Shown: positions 34,763 through 41,133 of the stretch, one piece after another
Layout: each line of letters opens with the position of its first letter
Numbering within the stretch: position 1 is the first letter of the stretch
DNA from: Cryomorphaceae bacterium
GTDB lineage: Bacteria > Bacteroidota > Bacteroidia > Flavobacteriales > Schleiferiaceae
Direction of reading: 5' to 3'
DNA length: 41,133 nucleotides
Assembly: GCA_020832345.1 (NCBI GenBank)
Contig: JAFIEY010000104.1
Coordinates: forward strand, 1 to 41,133
Notes under the pieces: generated by a model
Told to the model about the DNA's origin: nothing
Databases searched by the model: none
The model's input: only the letters and a program-made list of their open reading frames with translations
Program-made: the position numbers and the translations under genes

Positions 34763-35395
34763 TTAAAAGGATTGAATATTTCTTTTTTTCGATGCCCCAA
34801 AAGTAAGGGATAGACGCAAACCTGCACTCGGAGAACTAAATCCCATTAATCCGGCATTAATAGTGGGTTCCCAACGTAGCGTCAGGTCATCGGAAATGTC
34901 GTAGTGGAAGAGGTGTGCGTCCACATAAGCATCTACAAGTTGGAGCGAGTAACTTACCACCGCGAGGATAATCATAAAATCCCGGTCTTGCAGATAGGTG
35001 TTTTGCAAGGTAATTAACTGTTCTGGACTGAATTGTCCATTAAAAGGATCCGGTCGTTCATCTTTTTCGTTTGTGATAATGCTAAAAGCCTCGGCGTATT
35101 GCCGATACTGTAAGTGGTTGTCTCTCGCAAAGTAGATGGTGGAAATTAAGGCACCATAAACCGGAATGACTTTCCAATATTTTCGGTTATAAACTTGTCC
35201 GGCGCCGGGTATTACCATAGAAAGGTAAACGGCTTTTTGGGGTGAATGTGGCTTTTTGGCTTTTTCTTGAATAATGGTATCCGGGGTGATCTGCGCCGGG
35301 GGCACAGTATCAAGGATGCCGTTTTCCACTTGCCCTTGTAATGGAAAAATCAACCCCAAAATGGAGTATAAACAAAAAACCAGAAAGCGATTCAC
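34763..35395 (-). CDS. DUF5683 domain protein
   Basis: 210 residues with a signal peptide (MNRFLVFCLYSILGLIFPLQGQ) and a short Pro/Lys-rich segment. The DUF5683 core KAVYLSMVIPGAGQVYNRKYWKV (about 54-75) is followed by two hydrophobic stretches (about 76-90 and 142-160) and a C-terminal beta-rich part. DUF5683 is a Bacteroidota family of unknown function, often between parB and dapB, as here. Envelope localisation is inferred. Confidence 0.85.
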   Translation of the reverse strand: MNRFLVFCLYSILGLIFPLQGQVENGILDTVPPAQITPDTIIQEKAKKPHSPQKAVYLSMVIPGAGQVYNRKYWKVIPVYGALISTIYFARDNHLQYRQYAEAFSIITNEKDERPDPFNGQFSPEQLITLQNTYLQDRDFMIILAVVSYSLQLVDAYVDAHLFHYDISDDLTLRWEPTINAGLMGFSSPSAGLRLSLTFGASKKRNIQSF

Positions 35396-35397
35396 GA

Positions 35398-36279
35398 TTA
35401 TTTATTGAGTATTTCTACAATACGACTGAGATCCTCATCGCTGGAAAAGTTGATGGTTAATTTTCCGCGTCCATTGTTGCTCCGACTTATTTGCACCTTA
35501 CTGCCCAAAAAACCTTCCAATTGATCCCGAAGTTTTAAATGTGCTGAGGGAAGGCTGGTTTTCGTGGTTTTCTTTGGTTGCGAGGAATCTTTTTGCACAC
35601 GAACCAACTCCTCTACCTGACGAACCGATAAGTCCTCGGCGATTATTTTTTTGTAAATCTGAAGTTGTTTCTTTTCGTCATCTAAGTTGATAAGAGCCCT
35701 CGCGTGGCCCATGCCCAACATTTTATCTCGAATACCCGCTTGAATGATGGGTGGTAATTTTAACAATCTCAAATAATTGGTAACAGTACTGCGCTTTTTC
35801 CCAATTCTGTCGCTCATCTCCTCCTGGGTAATGGCGCATTCATCAATTAAGCGCTTATAGCTAATGGCAACTTCAATGGCATCCAAATCCTGCCGTTGAA
35901 TGTTTTCCACCAAGGCCATTTCCAACATCCCCTGATCGTCGGCTAACCGCACATAAGCGGGAATTTCTTTAAGACCGGCCATTTTTGATGCCCGCCAACG
36001 CCTTTCTCCGGAAATAATTTGAAAATTACCGGATTCAGTTTTTCTTACTGTAATGGGTTGAATGATACCCAGTTGTGCGATGGAAACGGAAAGCTCTTCG
36101 AGTTGCTCGCGTGCAAAGTGAATTCTTGGTTGAAAGGGGTTTGGTTCAATATCGTTTATATCAATCAGCAGGGTGCCCGAAATGACTTCCCGGGCTCCCG
36201 GATCATTCGCCGATTGTGTGTTTGGATCTTTTAATAAAGCGGAAAGTCCTTTTCCTAAACCTGTTTTTCGGTTAGCCAT
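35398..36279 (-). CDS. parB: Chromosome-partitioning protein ParB
   Basis: CTP-dependent DNA clamp that loads at parS sites and spreads. The 293 residues begin with the family-typical GLGKGLSALL (7-16). They contain the CTP/nucleotide motif GERRWRA (91-97), the ENIQRQDLDAIE segment (125-136), the helix-turn-helix ITQEEMSDRIGKKRSTVTNYL (about 150-170) and a C-terminal dimerisation segment. It sits 6 bases after parA. No canonical parS (TGTTNCACGTGNAACA) was found in the window. Confidence 0.95.
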   Translation of the reverse strand: MANRKTGLGKGLSALLKDPNTQSANDPGAREVISGTLLIDINDIEPNPFQPRIHFAREQLEELSVSIAQLGIIQPITVRKTESGNFQIISGERRWRASKMAGLKEIPAYVRLADDQGMLEMALVENIQRQDLDAIEVAISYKRLIDECAITQEEMSDRIGKKRSTVTNYLRLLKLPPIIQAGIRDKMLGMGHARALINLDDEKKQLQIYKKIIAEDLSVRQVEELVRVQKDSSQPKKTTKTSLPSAHLKLRDQLEGFLGSKVQISRSNNGRGKLTINFSSDEDLSRIVEILNK

Positions 36280-36285
36280 ACAATG

Positions 36286-37068
36286 TTAGTTCTGGTGTTG
36301 TACCTGAGGGTTTCTTTTTAATAATTCTTTGGCGAGTTTAAGGTAATTGATAGCGCCTTTTGATGATGCATCATACATCACAATGCTCTCGCCAAAACTC
36401 GGGGCTTCGCTTAGCCTCACGTTTCTGTAAATCATGGTGTTAAAAACCATTTCTCCAAAGTGGTTTTTCACTTCATCAACCACTTGATTTGACAAGCGCA
36501 GTCGTTGATCGTACATGGTGAGCAATAGCCCTTCGATATCCAAATCGGGATTGTGTAGATTTTGAATGCTGCGAATGGTGTTGAGTAATTTCCCCAGACC
36601 TTCCAAAGCAAAATACTCACATTGAATGGGCACCAAAACCGAGTCGGCGGCGGTTAATGCATTTACCGTGATTAGTCCTAAAGAAGGTGCACAATCGATA
36701 ATGATAAAGTCGTATTGATCTTTGATGGGCTGAATGGCCTTTCTCAGCATATACTCGCGCTGTGGTTTGTCCACCAGTTCGATTTCCACGGCAACCAAGT
36801 CAACGTGGGCAGCTATGACATCAACATTAGGGGCGGTAGTTTTTAAGATAACTTCTGCGGGTTTACACTCGTGTTCGATCAATTGGTATGTGCCCAGCGT
36901 GACATTATCGGAGTCAATGCCTAAATTTGAAGTGGCATTGGCCTGGGGGTCGGCGTCAATCAAGAGGACTCTTTTTTCAAGTACGCCCAAACTTGCCGCA
37001 AGGTTCACCGAGGTTGTTGTTTTTCCAACTCCACCCTTTTGGTTGGCAATAGCAATTATTTTACCCAT
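36286..37068 (-). CDS. parA: Chromosome-partitioning ATPase ParA
   Basis: Walker-type ATPase that works with ParB in chromosome segregation. 260 residues from the ATG at 37068; a longer frame to 37143 passes through the promoter box. The deviant Walker A motif KGGVGKTTT is at 11-19, the Walker B-like DFIIIDCAPSLG around 113-124. First gene of the six-gene operon ending with the wbqC-like gene. The only nearby DNA of note is a -7 box and one TTTTCCACA (single mismatch to a DnaA box). Confidence 0.95.
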   Translation of the reverse strand: MGKIIAIANQKGGVGKTTTSVNLAASLGVLEKRVLLIDADPQANATSNLGIDSDNVTLGTYQLIEHECKPAEVILKTTAPNVDVIAAHVDLVAVEIELVDKPQREYMLRKAIQPIKDQYDFIIIDCAPSLGLITVNALTAADSVLVPIQCEYFALEGLGKLLNTIRSIQNLHNPDLDIEGLLLTMYDQRLRLSNQVVDEVKNHFGEMVFNTMIYRNVRLSEAPSFGESIVMYDASSKGAINYLKLAKELLKRNPQVQHQN

Positions 37069-37085
37069 AGTATTTTGATATTGGA

Positions 37086-37093
37086 CAAAAGTA
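37086..37093 (-). promoter_or_regulatory. Candidate -7 box (TACTTTTG) of the par-lepB operon
   Basis: TACTTTTG on the minus strand fits TAnnTTTG and lies 18 bases from the parA ATG, giving a short leader of about 12 bases. No clear -33 TTTG was found at the expected distance. Confidence 0.4.
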
Positions 37094-37161
37094 CAATTTT
37101 CTTTTGTTAATGGTGGGGTAAGTGCATCTGAATTTTTCCACAATTTGCAGCAGTGTTTAGG

Positions 37162-37198
37162 AAAAATAAAAATCCGCCCAAGGTTTTAGACGGATTTT
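37162..37198 (-). terminator. Terminator downstream of the PUR-family gene
   Basis: On the minus strand AAAATCCG-TCTAAAACCTTGGG-CGGATTTT is an eight-pair stem followed by TATTTTTCC. It lies between the PUR-family gene and parA, about 78 bases after the PUR stop codon. Confidence 0.7.
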
Positions 37199-37275
37199 AA
37201 GGTATGGTTTTATGTGACGTGAATGCTAACACATCAACAAAAACAAATACTTTTTAATACGGTATGGTTTTCGGA

Positions 37276-37641
37276 CTAAATGTCGTCGAAATCAATATTG
37301 GTAAAATCCCTGACTTGCCCATTTTCATTTTCCGAAGCTGGCCTTACGTAGTTGGGGTCGTGTTTATCAGAAATGACTTCTTCTCCTTTTTGATCGATGA
37401 TAAAGGATGTTGAATCTTTTAACATTTCGATAAAGCCTGCAAAATCTTCTTTGTATAAATAGATTTTATGCTTTTTAAAATAAGGCTCCCCACTGTCGTC
37501 AAAAAACTTTTTACTTTCGGTGATGGTGAGGTAGTAATCATCTGCTCTTGTGGAACGTACGTCGAAAAAATAGGTTCTTCTTCCCGCTCTCAAGACGTTG
37601 GAGAAAATCTCGTCTTGCCCATTCTTGTCATGGTCTTTCAT
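37276..37641 (-). CDS. PUR-family DNA/RNA-binding protein (DUF3276)
   Basis: 121 residues. RRTYFFDVRSTRADDYYLTIT (about 21-41) and FKKHKIYLYKEDFAGFIEML (about 54-74) are the two beta-sheet/helix halves of a PUR repeat, the family long known as DUF3276 and related to eukaryotic Pur-alpha. It binds single-stranded nucleic acid by homology; its cellular role is not established. The N-terminus is Lys/Asp-rich and the C-terminus acidic. It has the best promoter in the window (37681-37711) and its own terminator, so it is a single-gene unit. Confidence 0.88.
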   Translation of the reverse strand: MKDHDKNGQDEIFSNVLRAGRRTYFFDVRSTRADDYYLTITESKKFFDDSGEPYFKKHKIYLYKEDFAGFIEMLKDSTSFIIDQKGEEVISDKHDPNYVRPASENENGQVRDFTNIDFDDI

Positions 37642-37680
37642 GCTATTGCAAAAAATTATTGGTTAGTTATATTGGTAGTG

Positions 37681-37711
37681 CAAATCTATTGTACAGGGGG
37701 TTACAAGCAAA
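37681..37711 (-). promoter_or_regulatory. Promoter TTTG-N19-TAGATTTG for the PUR-family gene
   Basis: On the minus strand TTTG (37708-37711) is 19 bases upstream of TAGATTTG (37681-37688), an exact match to the Bacteroidota TTTG-N19-TAnnTTTG consensus. The ATG lies 40 bases downstream. Confidence 0.75.
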
Positions 37712-37806
37712 ATTTTAAATGATATTTGGCTTGATGACTTATTTAACGACATGATAAATTATTTTTTATGCTGTTTTGCCGTACTTTCGACGCGAAAAAA
37801 TAACTG

Positions 37807-39051
37807 ATGAACTGGCGCGTTTTAACTGAAAATATACGTTTGGCCTTTGGGGCATTGCATAGTCAGCCTTTGCGCACGGTCTTTACCCTGCTCATCATTG
37901 CGTTTGGAATTACAGCTCTGGTGGGAATATTGACATCGACTTCTGCCATTGAGTCAACTATAGCAGGTAGTTTTTCAAAACTTGGGGCCACCACTTATAC
38001 CATTCAAAATCGATCAAGCGAAATACGCGTTGGAAGGGGAGGGCAGAATATTCAAATTTATCCCGAAATCAGTTTTTTAGAAGCAATAAATTTTAAAGAG
38101 AAAATGGGCCCTGAAGTACAGGTGGCGGTTTCCTTTTCCGCAACTTCCTCTGCCGAAATTGCTCACCGGGATAAAAAAACAAATCCCAATATCTCCGTGA
38201 TGGCCATAGATGATAATTATTTGTATGTAAATGGTTATGATCTTGAGGCAGGTAGAAATATAACCAAGAGAGAATACGAAGATGCAAGCTCCGTTTGTGT
38301 TATTGGACCCGAGGTGGCTGAGAAATTATTTAAAAATGAAATTGTTTTGGGCAAAACCTTGTTGGTTCGCAAAAAAGCCTTTACCATTATTGGTGTGTTG
38401 GCGTCCCGGGGCAGCAGTTTTGATTTTAGCGGAGATCGCTCCGTGATGATTCCATTGCGTGCTGCTACTGCTTTGTATCCGCAATCACGGGGGCGCACTC
38501 ATGCGCTAAATGTCCGTGCGCCCAATACGGAAATTATGGAGTTGTCCATACCGGAAGCGGTGGGCTGGATGCGGGTGGTGCGCAAACTTCGTCCTCGCGA
38601 CCAAAATAATTTCAGCATTATCCGCTCTGATAATTTATCAAATTCCCTAATTGAGCAATTGAGCTTTGTGAAACAGGCAGCAACAGGAATAGGTCTGATA
38701 ACCTTACTGGGAGCGGCAGTTGCTCTCATGAATATAATGTTGGTGAGTGTAACAGAACGAACGCGCGAAATTGGGGTGAGAAAAGCATTAGGAGCCACTC
38801 CAAATACAATCCGTACGCAGTTTTTAACCGAAGCCATTACGCTGGGTTTAACCGGAGGTGTATTCGGCGTAATTCTCGGAGTGGCCATCGGCAATTTTGT
38901 TTCTTTTCAAATCGGAAATACATTTATTATGCCTTGGGACTGGGTTGCTCTGGGGTTGTTTTTGTGTTTTCTGACGGCAGTTATTTCCGGGTATTATCCG
39001 GCAGCTAAAGCATCTAAACTCGATCCTGTTGAAGCCTTGCGTTATGAATAA
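37807..39051 (+). CDS. ABC transporter permease, MacB/FtsX type
   Basis: 414 residues. One N-terminal membrane helix (about 22-42), a MacB-type periplasmic domain (about 45-270) and three C-terminal FtsX helices (about 290-312, 345-368, 377-400) are visible. The coupling segment EIGVRKALGATPNTIRTQFLTEA is present, and the end SKLDPVEALRYE is typical of the family. Such permeases drive efflux or lipoprotein extraction with a separate ATPase. No ATPase gene is adjacent, so the partner is elsewhere. Its last codons overlap the Lnb-like gene by 8 bases. Confidence 0.88.
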   Translation: MNWRVLTENIRLAFGALHSQPLRTVFTLLIIAFGITALVGILTSTSAIESTIAGSFSKLGATTYTIQNRSSEIRVGRGGQNIQIYPEISFLEAINFKEKMGPEVQVAVSFSATSSAEIAHRDKKTNPNISVMAIDDNYLYVNGYDLEAGRNITKREYEDASSVCVIGPEVAEKLFKNEIVLGKTLLVRKKAFTIIGVLASRGSSFDFSGDRSVMIPLRAATALYPQSRGRTHALNVRAPNTEIMELSIPEAVGWMRVVRKLRPRDQNNFSIIRSDNLSNSLIEQLSFVKQAATGIGLITLLGAAVALMNIMLVSVTERTREIGVRKALGATPNTIRTQFLTEAITLGLTGGVFGVILGVAIGNFVSFQIGNTFIMPWDWVALGLFLCFLTAVISGYYPAAKASKLDPVEALRYE

Positions 39052-40198
39052 ATTATTGAAACTTTCGATTCTACTGATTTTTCCATTTGCAATTTCTGCT
39101 CAAACCCTAAGCGAGAACGCTAAAGTGTATCTCGTTACCTGTGGTGCCGGCGATGACTTATATAGTGTTTTCGGCCATTCTGCTCTTTGGATTGTGGACT
39201 CCGAGAAACGGATAGATGCAGTATTTAATTATGGAACCTTCGATTTTGATGGTTTTGGATTTTATTTGAAGTTTGCCAGGGGAAAACTTGATTACTTACT
39301 CAGCATTTCCGATTTCAGGTATTTTTTGGCGGGATATAAATATGAAGAGCGGTATGTGACTACCCAGCTGCTCAACCTCACCTTTGAGGAGAAAACCGAA
39401 TTGTTTGCTGCACTGCGGGAAAACTATAAACCCGAAAATCGAGCGTATCGCTATGATTTTTTCTATGATAATTGCAGCACAAGATTGCGAGATCTGCTCG
39501 CGGATTTATTGGGGGATAAGCTGGATTATCATCTCGAAATGGTGAAAGAAGAAAAAAAGAGTTTCAGGGATTTTATAGATGATTATACCTTTAATGTGCC
39601 CTGGGGTGATTTTGGAATTGATTTGGCCCTCGGATTGCCCACAGATATAATTGCTGATCCCTTTCATCAGATGTTTTTACCGGAACATTTGATGGATGCT
39701 TTTGGAAGAGCAACGGTAACCGATGAGAATGGAGTTAGGCAATTGGTCGTGGCGACTGAAGAAGTTTTAGATTTGCCGCGCCGAAGTCCACAATGGCAGT
39801 GGTTTACACCCCTTCAAGTATTTTGGTTGTTGTTTTTCATTGTTTTACTTTTTACCATTCGCACATGGAAGAAGGATTCCAGAAGATTTGACAACATACT
39901 TTTTGGGATTATTGGGTTTGTGGGCATTATGTTGGTTTTACTCTGGTTTGCAACGGATCATACAGCAACAGCTAAAAATTTCAATTTACTATGGGCATTG
40001 CCCACTTGGTGGCTTATTGCGTTTTTACCGAGTAAATCTTTGTGGCGTTTACGTTTTTTGCGTCTGCATTTTGTCCTTTTGCTCGCGATGTTTGTGGGGT
40101 GGTTTTTTTTGCCACAAGCTTTACATCCTGCGATACTCCCTATCGGATTGGTTTTGCTGATGCGACTGTTGAAGCAATACAGGATGAGTGCGGCCTAA
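39044..40198 (+). CDS. lnb: Lnb-like lipoprotein N-acyltransferase (DUF4105)
   Basis: About 384 residues from the ATG at 39044, inside the last codons of the permease gene. A signal peptide or first helix (LLKLSILLIFPFAISAQ) is followed by a periplasmic DUF4105 domain with H45 in FGHSALW and C144 in YDNCSTRLRD, the likely catalytic pair. The C-terminal ~140 residues contain about four to five membrane helices. From memory, a Bacteroides member of this family (Lnb) N-acylates lipoproteins, the Bacteroidota counterpart of Lnt. Function here is by homology and was not checked by search. Confidence 0.75.
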   Translation: MNKLLKLSILLIFPFAISAQTLSENAKVYLVTCGAGDDLYSVFGHSALWIVDSEKRIDAVFNYGTFDFDGFGFYLKFARGKLDYLLSISDFRYFLAGYKYEERYVTTQLLNLTFEEKTELFAALRENYKPENRAYRYDFFYDNCSTRLRDLLADLLGDKLDYHLEMVKEEKKSFRDFIDDYTFNVPWGDFGIDLALGLPTDIIADPFHQMFLPEHLMDAFGRATVTDENGVRQLVVATEEVLDLPRRSPQWQWFTPLQVFWLLFFIVLLFTIRTWKKDSRRFDNILFGIIGFVGIMLVLLWFATDHTATAKNFNLLWALPTWWLIAFLPSKSLWRLRFLRLHFVLLLAMFVGWFFLPQALHPAILPIGLVLLMRLLKQYRMSAA

Positions 40199-40207
40199 AA
40201 AGGGTAG

Positions 40208-40238
40208 AGCATTTAGTTTTAGAATAATGCTAGCTTTT
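40208..40238 (+). terminator. Weak terminator candidate after the Lnb-like gene
   Basis: AGCATT-TAGTTTTAGAAT-AATGCT gives a six-pair A/T-rich stem followed by AGCTTTTTG. It is placed 10 bases after the stop codon between convergent genes, but the stem is weak. Confidence 0.35.
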
Positions 40239-40248
40239 TGTGTGGGCT

Positions 40249-41064
40249 TTATTTTTTTACGGCAAGCACATCCGCAAAATAACCTTTACAATCTTCAAAA
40301 GACCTTTCTACATTAAAACCGTTTTCCGTAAAAAGTTGGTTGATTTCCTCATGGGTGTATTTTCGTGAAGTTTCCGTATGAATTATTTCCCCTTTGGCGA
40401 TGTCAATGGTTTTGCCACTGTTTGGAAAGCTTACTTTTTGGGCAATATTACTTACCAGATAACTTCGTGCCTCCCGGGTAAGCGGGTCATAAATCGGGTA
40501 ATGATCAAATTCTTCGATGGCGAAATTTGTGTTGAGTTCTCGGTTACATCTTTGGAGGAGATTCAAATTGAAAGCTTTGGTGATGCCGGATTTATCATTG
40601 TATGCAGAGCGAATAACTCTGGGGTCTTTTGCCAAATCGAAGCCTATTAGCACGGCATCATTGGGTTTGAGCTGTTCCGAAATGGCTTGAATAAAAATGG
40701 ATTCATTGTTTTTTCGAAAGTTCCCAATGTTTGAGCCTAAGAACAAAACCAATCTTCGGTTTTTCGAGGTTTTAGTTTGCGCTAACGCCCTAAAGTAATC
40801 TCCTTGAAGTGGGGAGATATTCAATTTGGGCAGTTCGGTTTTAAAGCTTTTACTCAAAATATCGAGTACATTTTGAGAAATATCTATGGGAATGTAATTA
40901 AAGGCGGAGGTTTTCTTTAGCCAATGTCCGAGCAGGACCTTGGTTTTCGCTCCATCTCCAGCACCGAGTTCTAAAATTTCAAAATGTCCATTGGTGTCAA
41001 GTTTCACAACGTTGTTGATGATATTGATTAAATTCAGACTGTAAAGATAGCAATTTTTTTTCAA
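40249..41064 (-). CDS. EgtD/methyltransf_33-type histidine methyltransferase-like protein, N-terminus uncertain
   Basis: 271 codons if the TTG at 41064 is used; there is no suitable ATG. A SAM-binding motif EILELGAGDGAKTKVLL lies at 29-45. Further matches to the EgtD family are LFLGSNIGNF (about 108-117), GFDLAKDP (about 140-147) and the late SRKYT segment. EgtD proteins usually have some 40-50 further N-terminal residues before the SAM motif, absent here. The overlapping frame at 40997-41133 may carry the missing N-terminus if an 8-A run at 41054-41061 contains an indel, or it is a separate gene's end. EgtD makes hercynine for ergothioneine; the substrate is not proven. Confidence 0.65.
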   Translation of the reverse strand: MKKNCYLYSLNLINIINNVVKLDTNGHFEILELGAGDGAKTKVLLGHWLKKTSAFNYIPIDISQNVLDILSKSFKTELPKLNISPLQGDYFRALAQTKTSKNRRLVLFLGSNIGNFRKNNESIFIQAISEQLKPNDAVLIGFDLAKDPRVIRSAYNDKSGITKAFNLNLLQRCNRELNTNFAIEEFDHYPIYDPLTREARSYLVSNIAQKVSFPNSGKTIDIAKGEIIHTETSRKYTHEEINQLFTENGFNVERSFEDCKGYFADVLAVKK

Positions 41065-41133
41065 ACTGATCAGGTTTTAGTTTAAATATTTCTGGTTTTA
41101 ATTGATACCATTTTTCAACTGCCTGTAATGGCG
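40997..41133 (-). CDS. Partial open frame running off the right edge (C-terminal 44 residues)
   Basis: On the minus strand a frame is open from the window edge to a TGA at 40997-40999, encoding a charged peptide including AVEKWYQLKPEIFKLKPDQF. It overlaps the methyltransferase frame by 68 bases at +1. It may be the real N-terminal part of the methyltransferase, split by an indel in the 8-A run, or the end of a separate upstream gene. No family was recognised. Confidence 0.35.
   Translation of the reverse strand, partial: PLQAVEKWYQLKPEIFKLKPDQFEKKLLSLQSEFNQYHQQRCET

Noticed and set aside
37134-37142. TTTTCCACA, one mismatch from a DnaA box, next to parA
   Set aside because: A single near-match is expected by chance in A/T-rich DNA. 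No cluster, dnaA gene or A/T-rich unwinding region was seen, so no origin is claimed.
37200-37275. Possible parS-like site near parA (GTGACGTGAA)
   Set aside because: It matches only part of the TGTTNCACGTGNAACA palindrome and is not symmetric. No canonical parS was found in the window.
37807-39051. Permease as macB with full MacAB system
   Set aside because: There is no ATPase domain in the protein and no macA-like or outer-membrane-channel gene adjacent, so no efflux system is claimed.

Overview
The window looks like a chromosomal segment of a Bacteroidota bacterium, probably a Flavobacteriales-like lineage. The signs are a complete alternative complex III (act) operon fused to aa3 oxidase genes, a protein with a type IX secretion C-terminal sorting domain, lineage-typical families (DUF5683, PUR/DUF3276, WbqC-like, Lnb/DUF4105), and promoters of the TTTG-N(17-23)-TAnnTTTG type. 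Taxonomy below phylum is inference. No tRNA, rRNA, CRISPR array, prophage or transposase gene was seen.

Layout. 1-271 is non-coding and carries a palindromic interspersed repeat. 272-2570 (+) holds korB and a DEAD-box RNA helicase. 2726-10133 (-) holds an outer-membrane protein, folC, two small cysteine-patterned lipoproteins around a membrane thioredoxin-like protein, then sucB and sucA. 10225-11827 (+) holds a putative outer-membrane protein and an NYN nuclease-cold-shock fusion; a SPOR-domain protein (12058-12483, -) faces them. 13055-24188 (+) is one eight-gene respiratory operon, actABCDEF-coxB-coxA, closed by a terminator. metG, nfu, a gamma-carbonic-anhydrase-like gene and tadA follow. 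28316-31539 (-) holds a DCC oxidoreductase and a large T9SS cargo protein. 31813-37068 (-) is a tight six-gene operon parA-parB-DUF5683-dapB-lepB-wbqC-like. Then come a PUR-family nucleic-acid-binding protein (-), an orphan MacB/FtsX permease overlapping an Lnb-like lipoprotein N-acyltransferase (+), and an EgtD-type methyltransferase (-) at the right edge whose N-terminus is uncertain.

How it works together. sucA/sucB (NADH-forming 2-oxoglutarate oxidation) and korB (ferredoxin-linked) feed central metabolism. The act-cox operon then takes electrons from menaquinol through multiheme cytochromes to oxygen. The par-dapB-lepB operon couples chromosome segregation, diaminopimelate/lysine synthesis and protein secretion.

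The most unusual content is outside the genes. A family of 125-141 bp nested-palindrome elements with ~17-bp terminal inverted repeats occurs four times (2587, 11916, 12624, 28175), two copies flanked by exact 6-bp direct repeats. This fits a non-autonomous MITE/REP-like element. Also notable are two four-cysteine lipoprotein paralogues flanking a membrane thioredoxin-like gene, an apparent minus-strand terminator buried in the helicase coding sequence, and a possible frameshift or gene overlap in the last ~140 bases.
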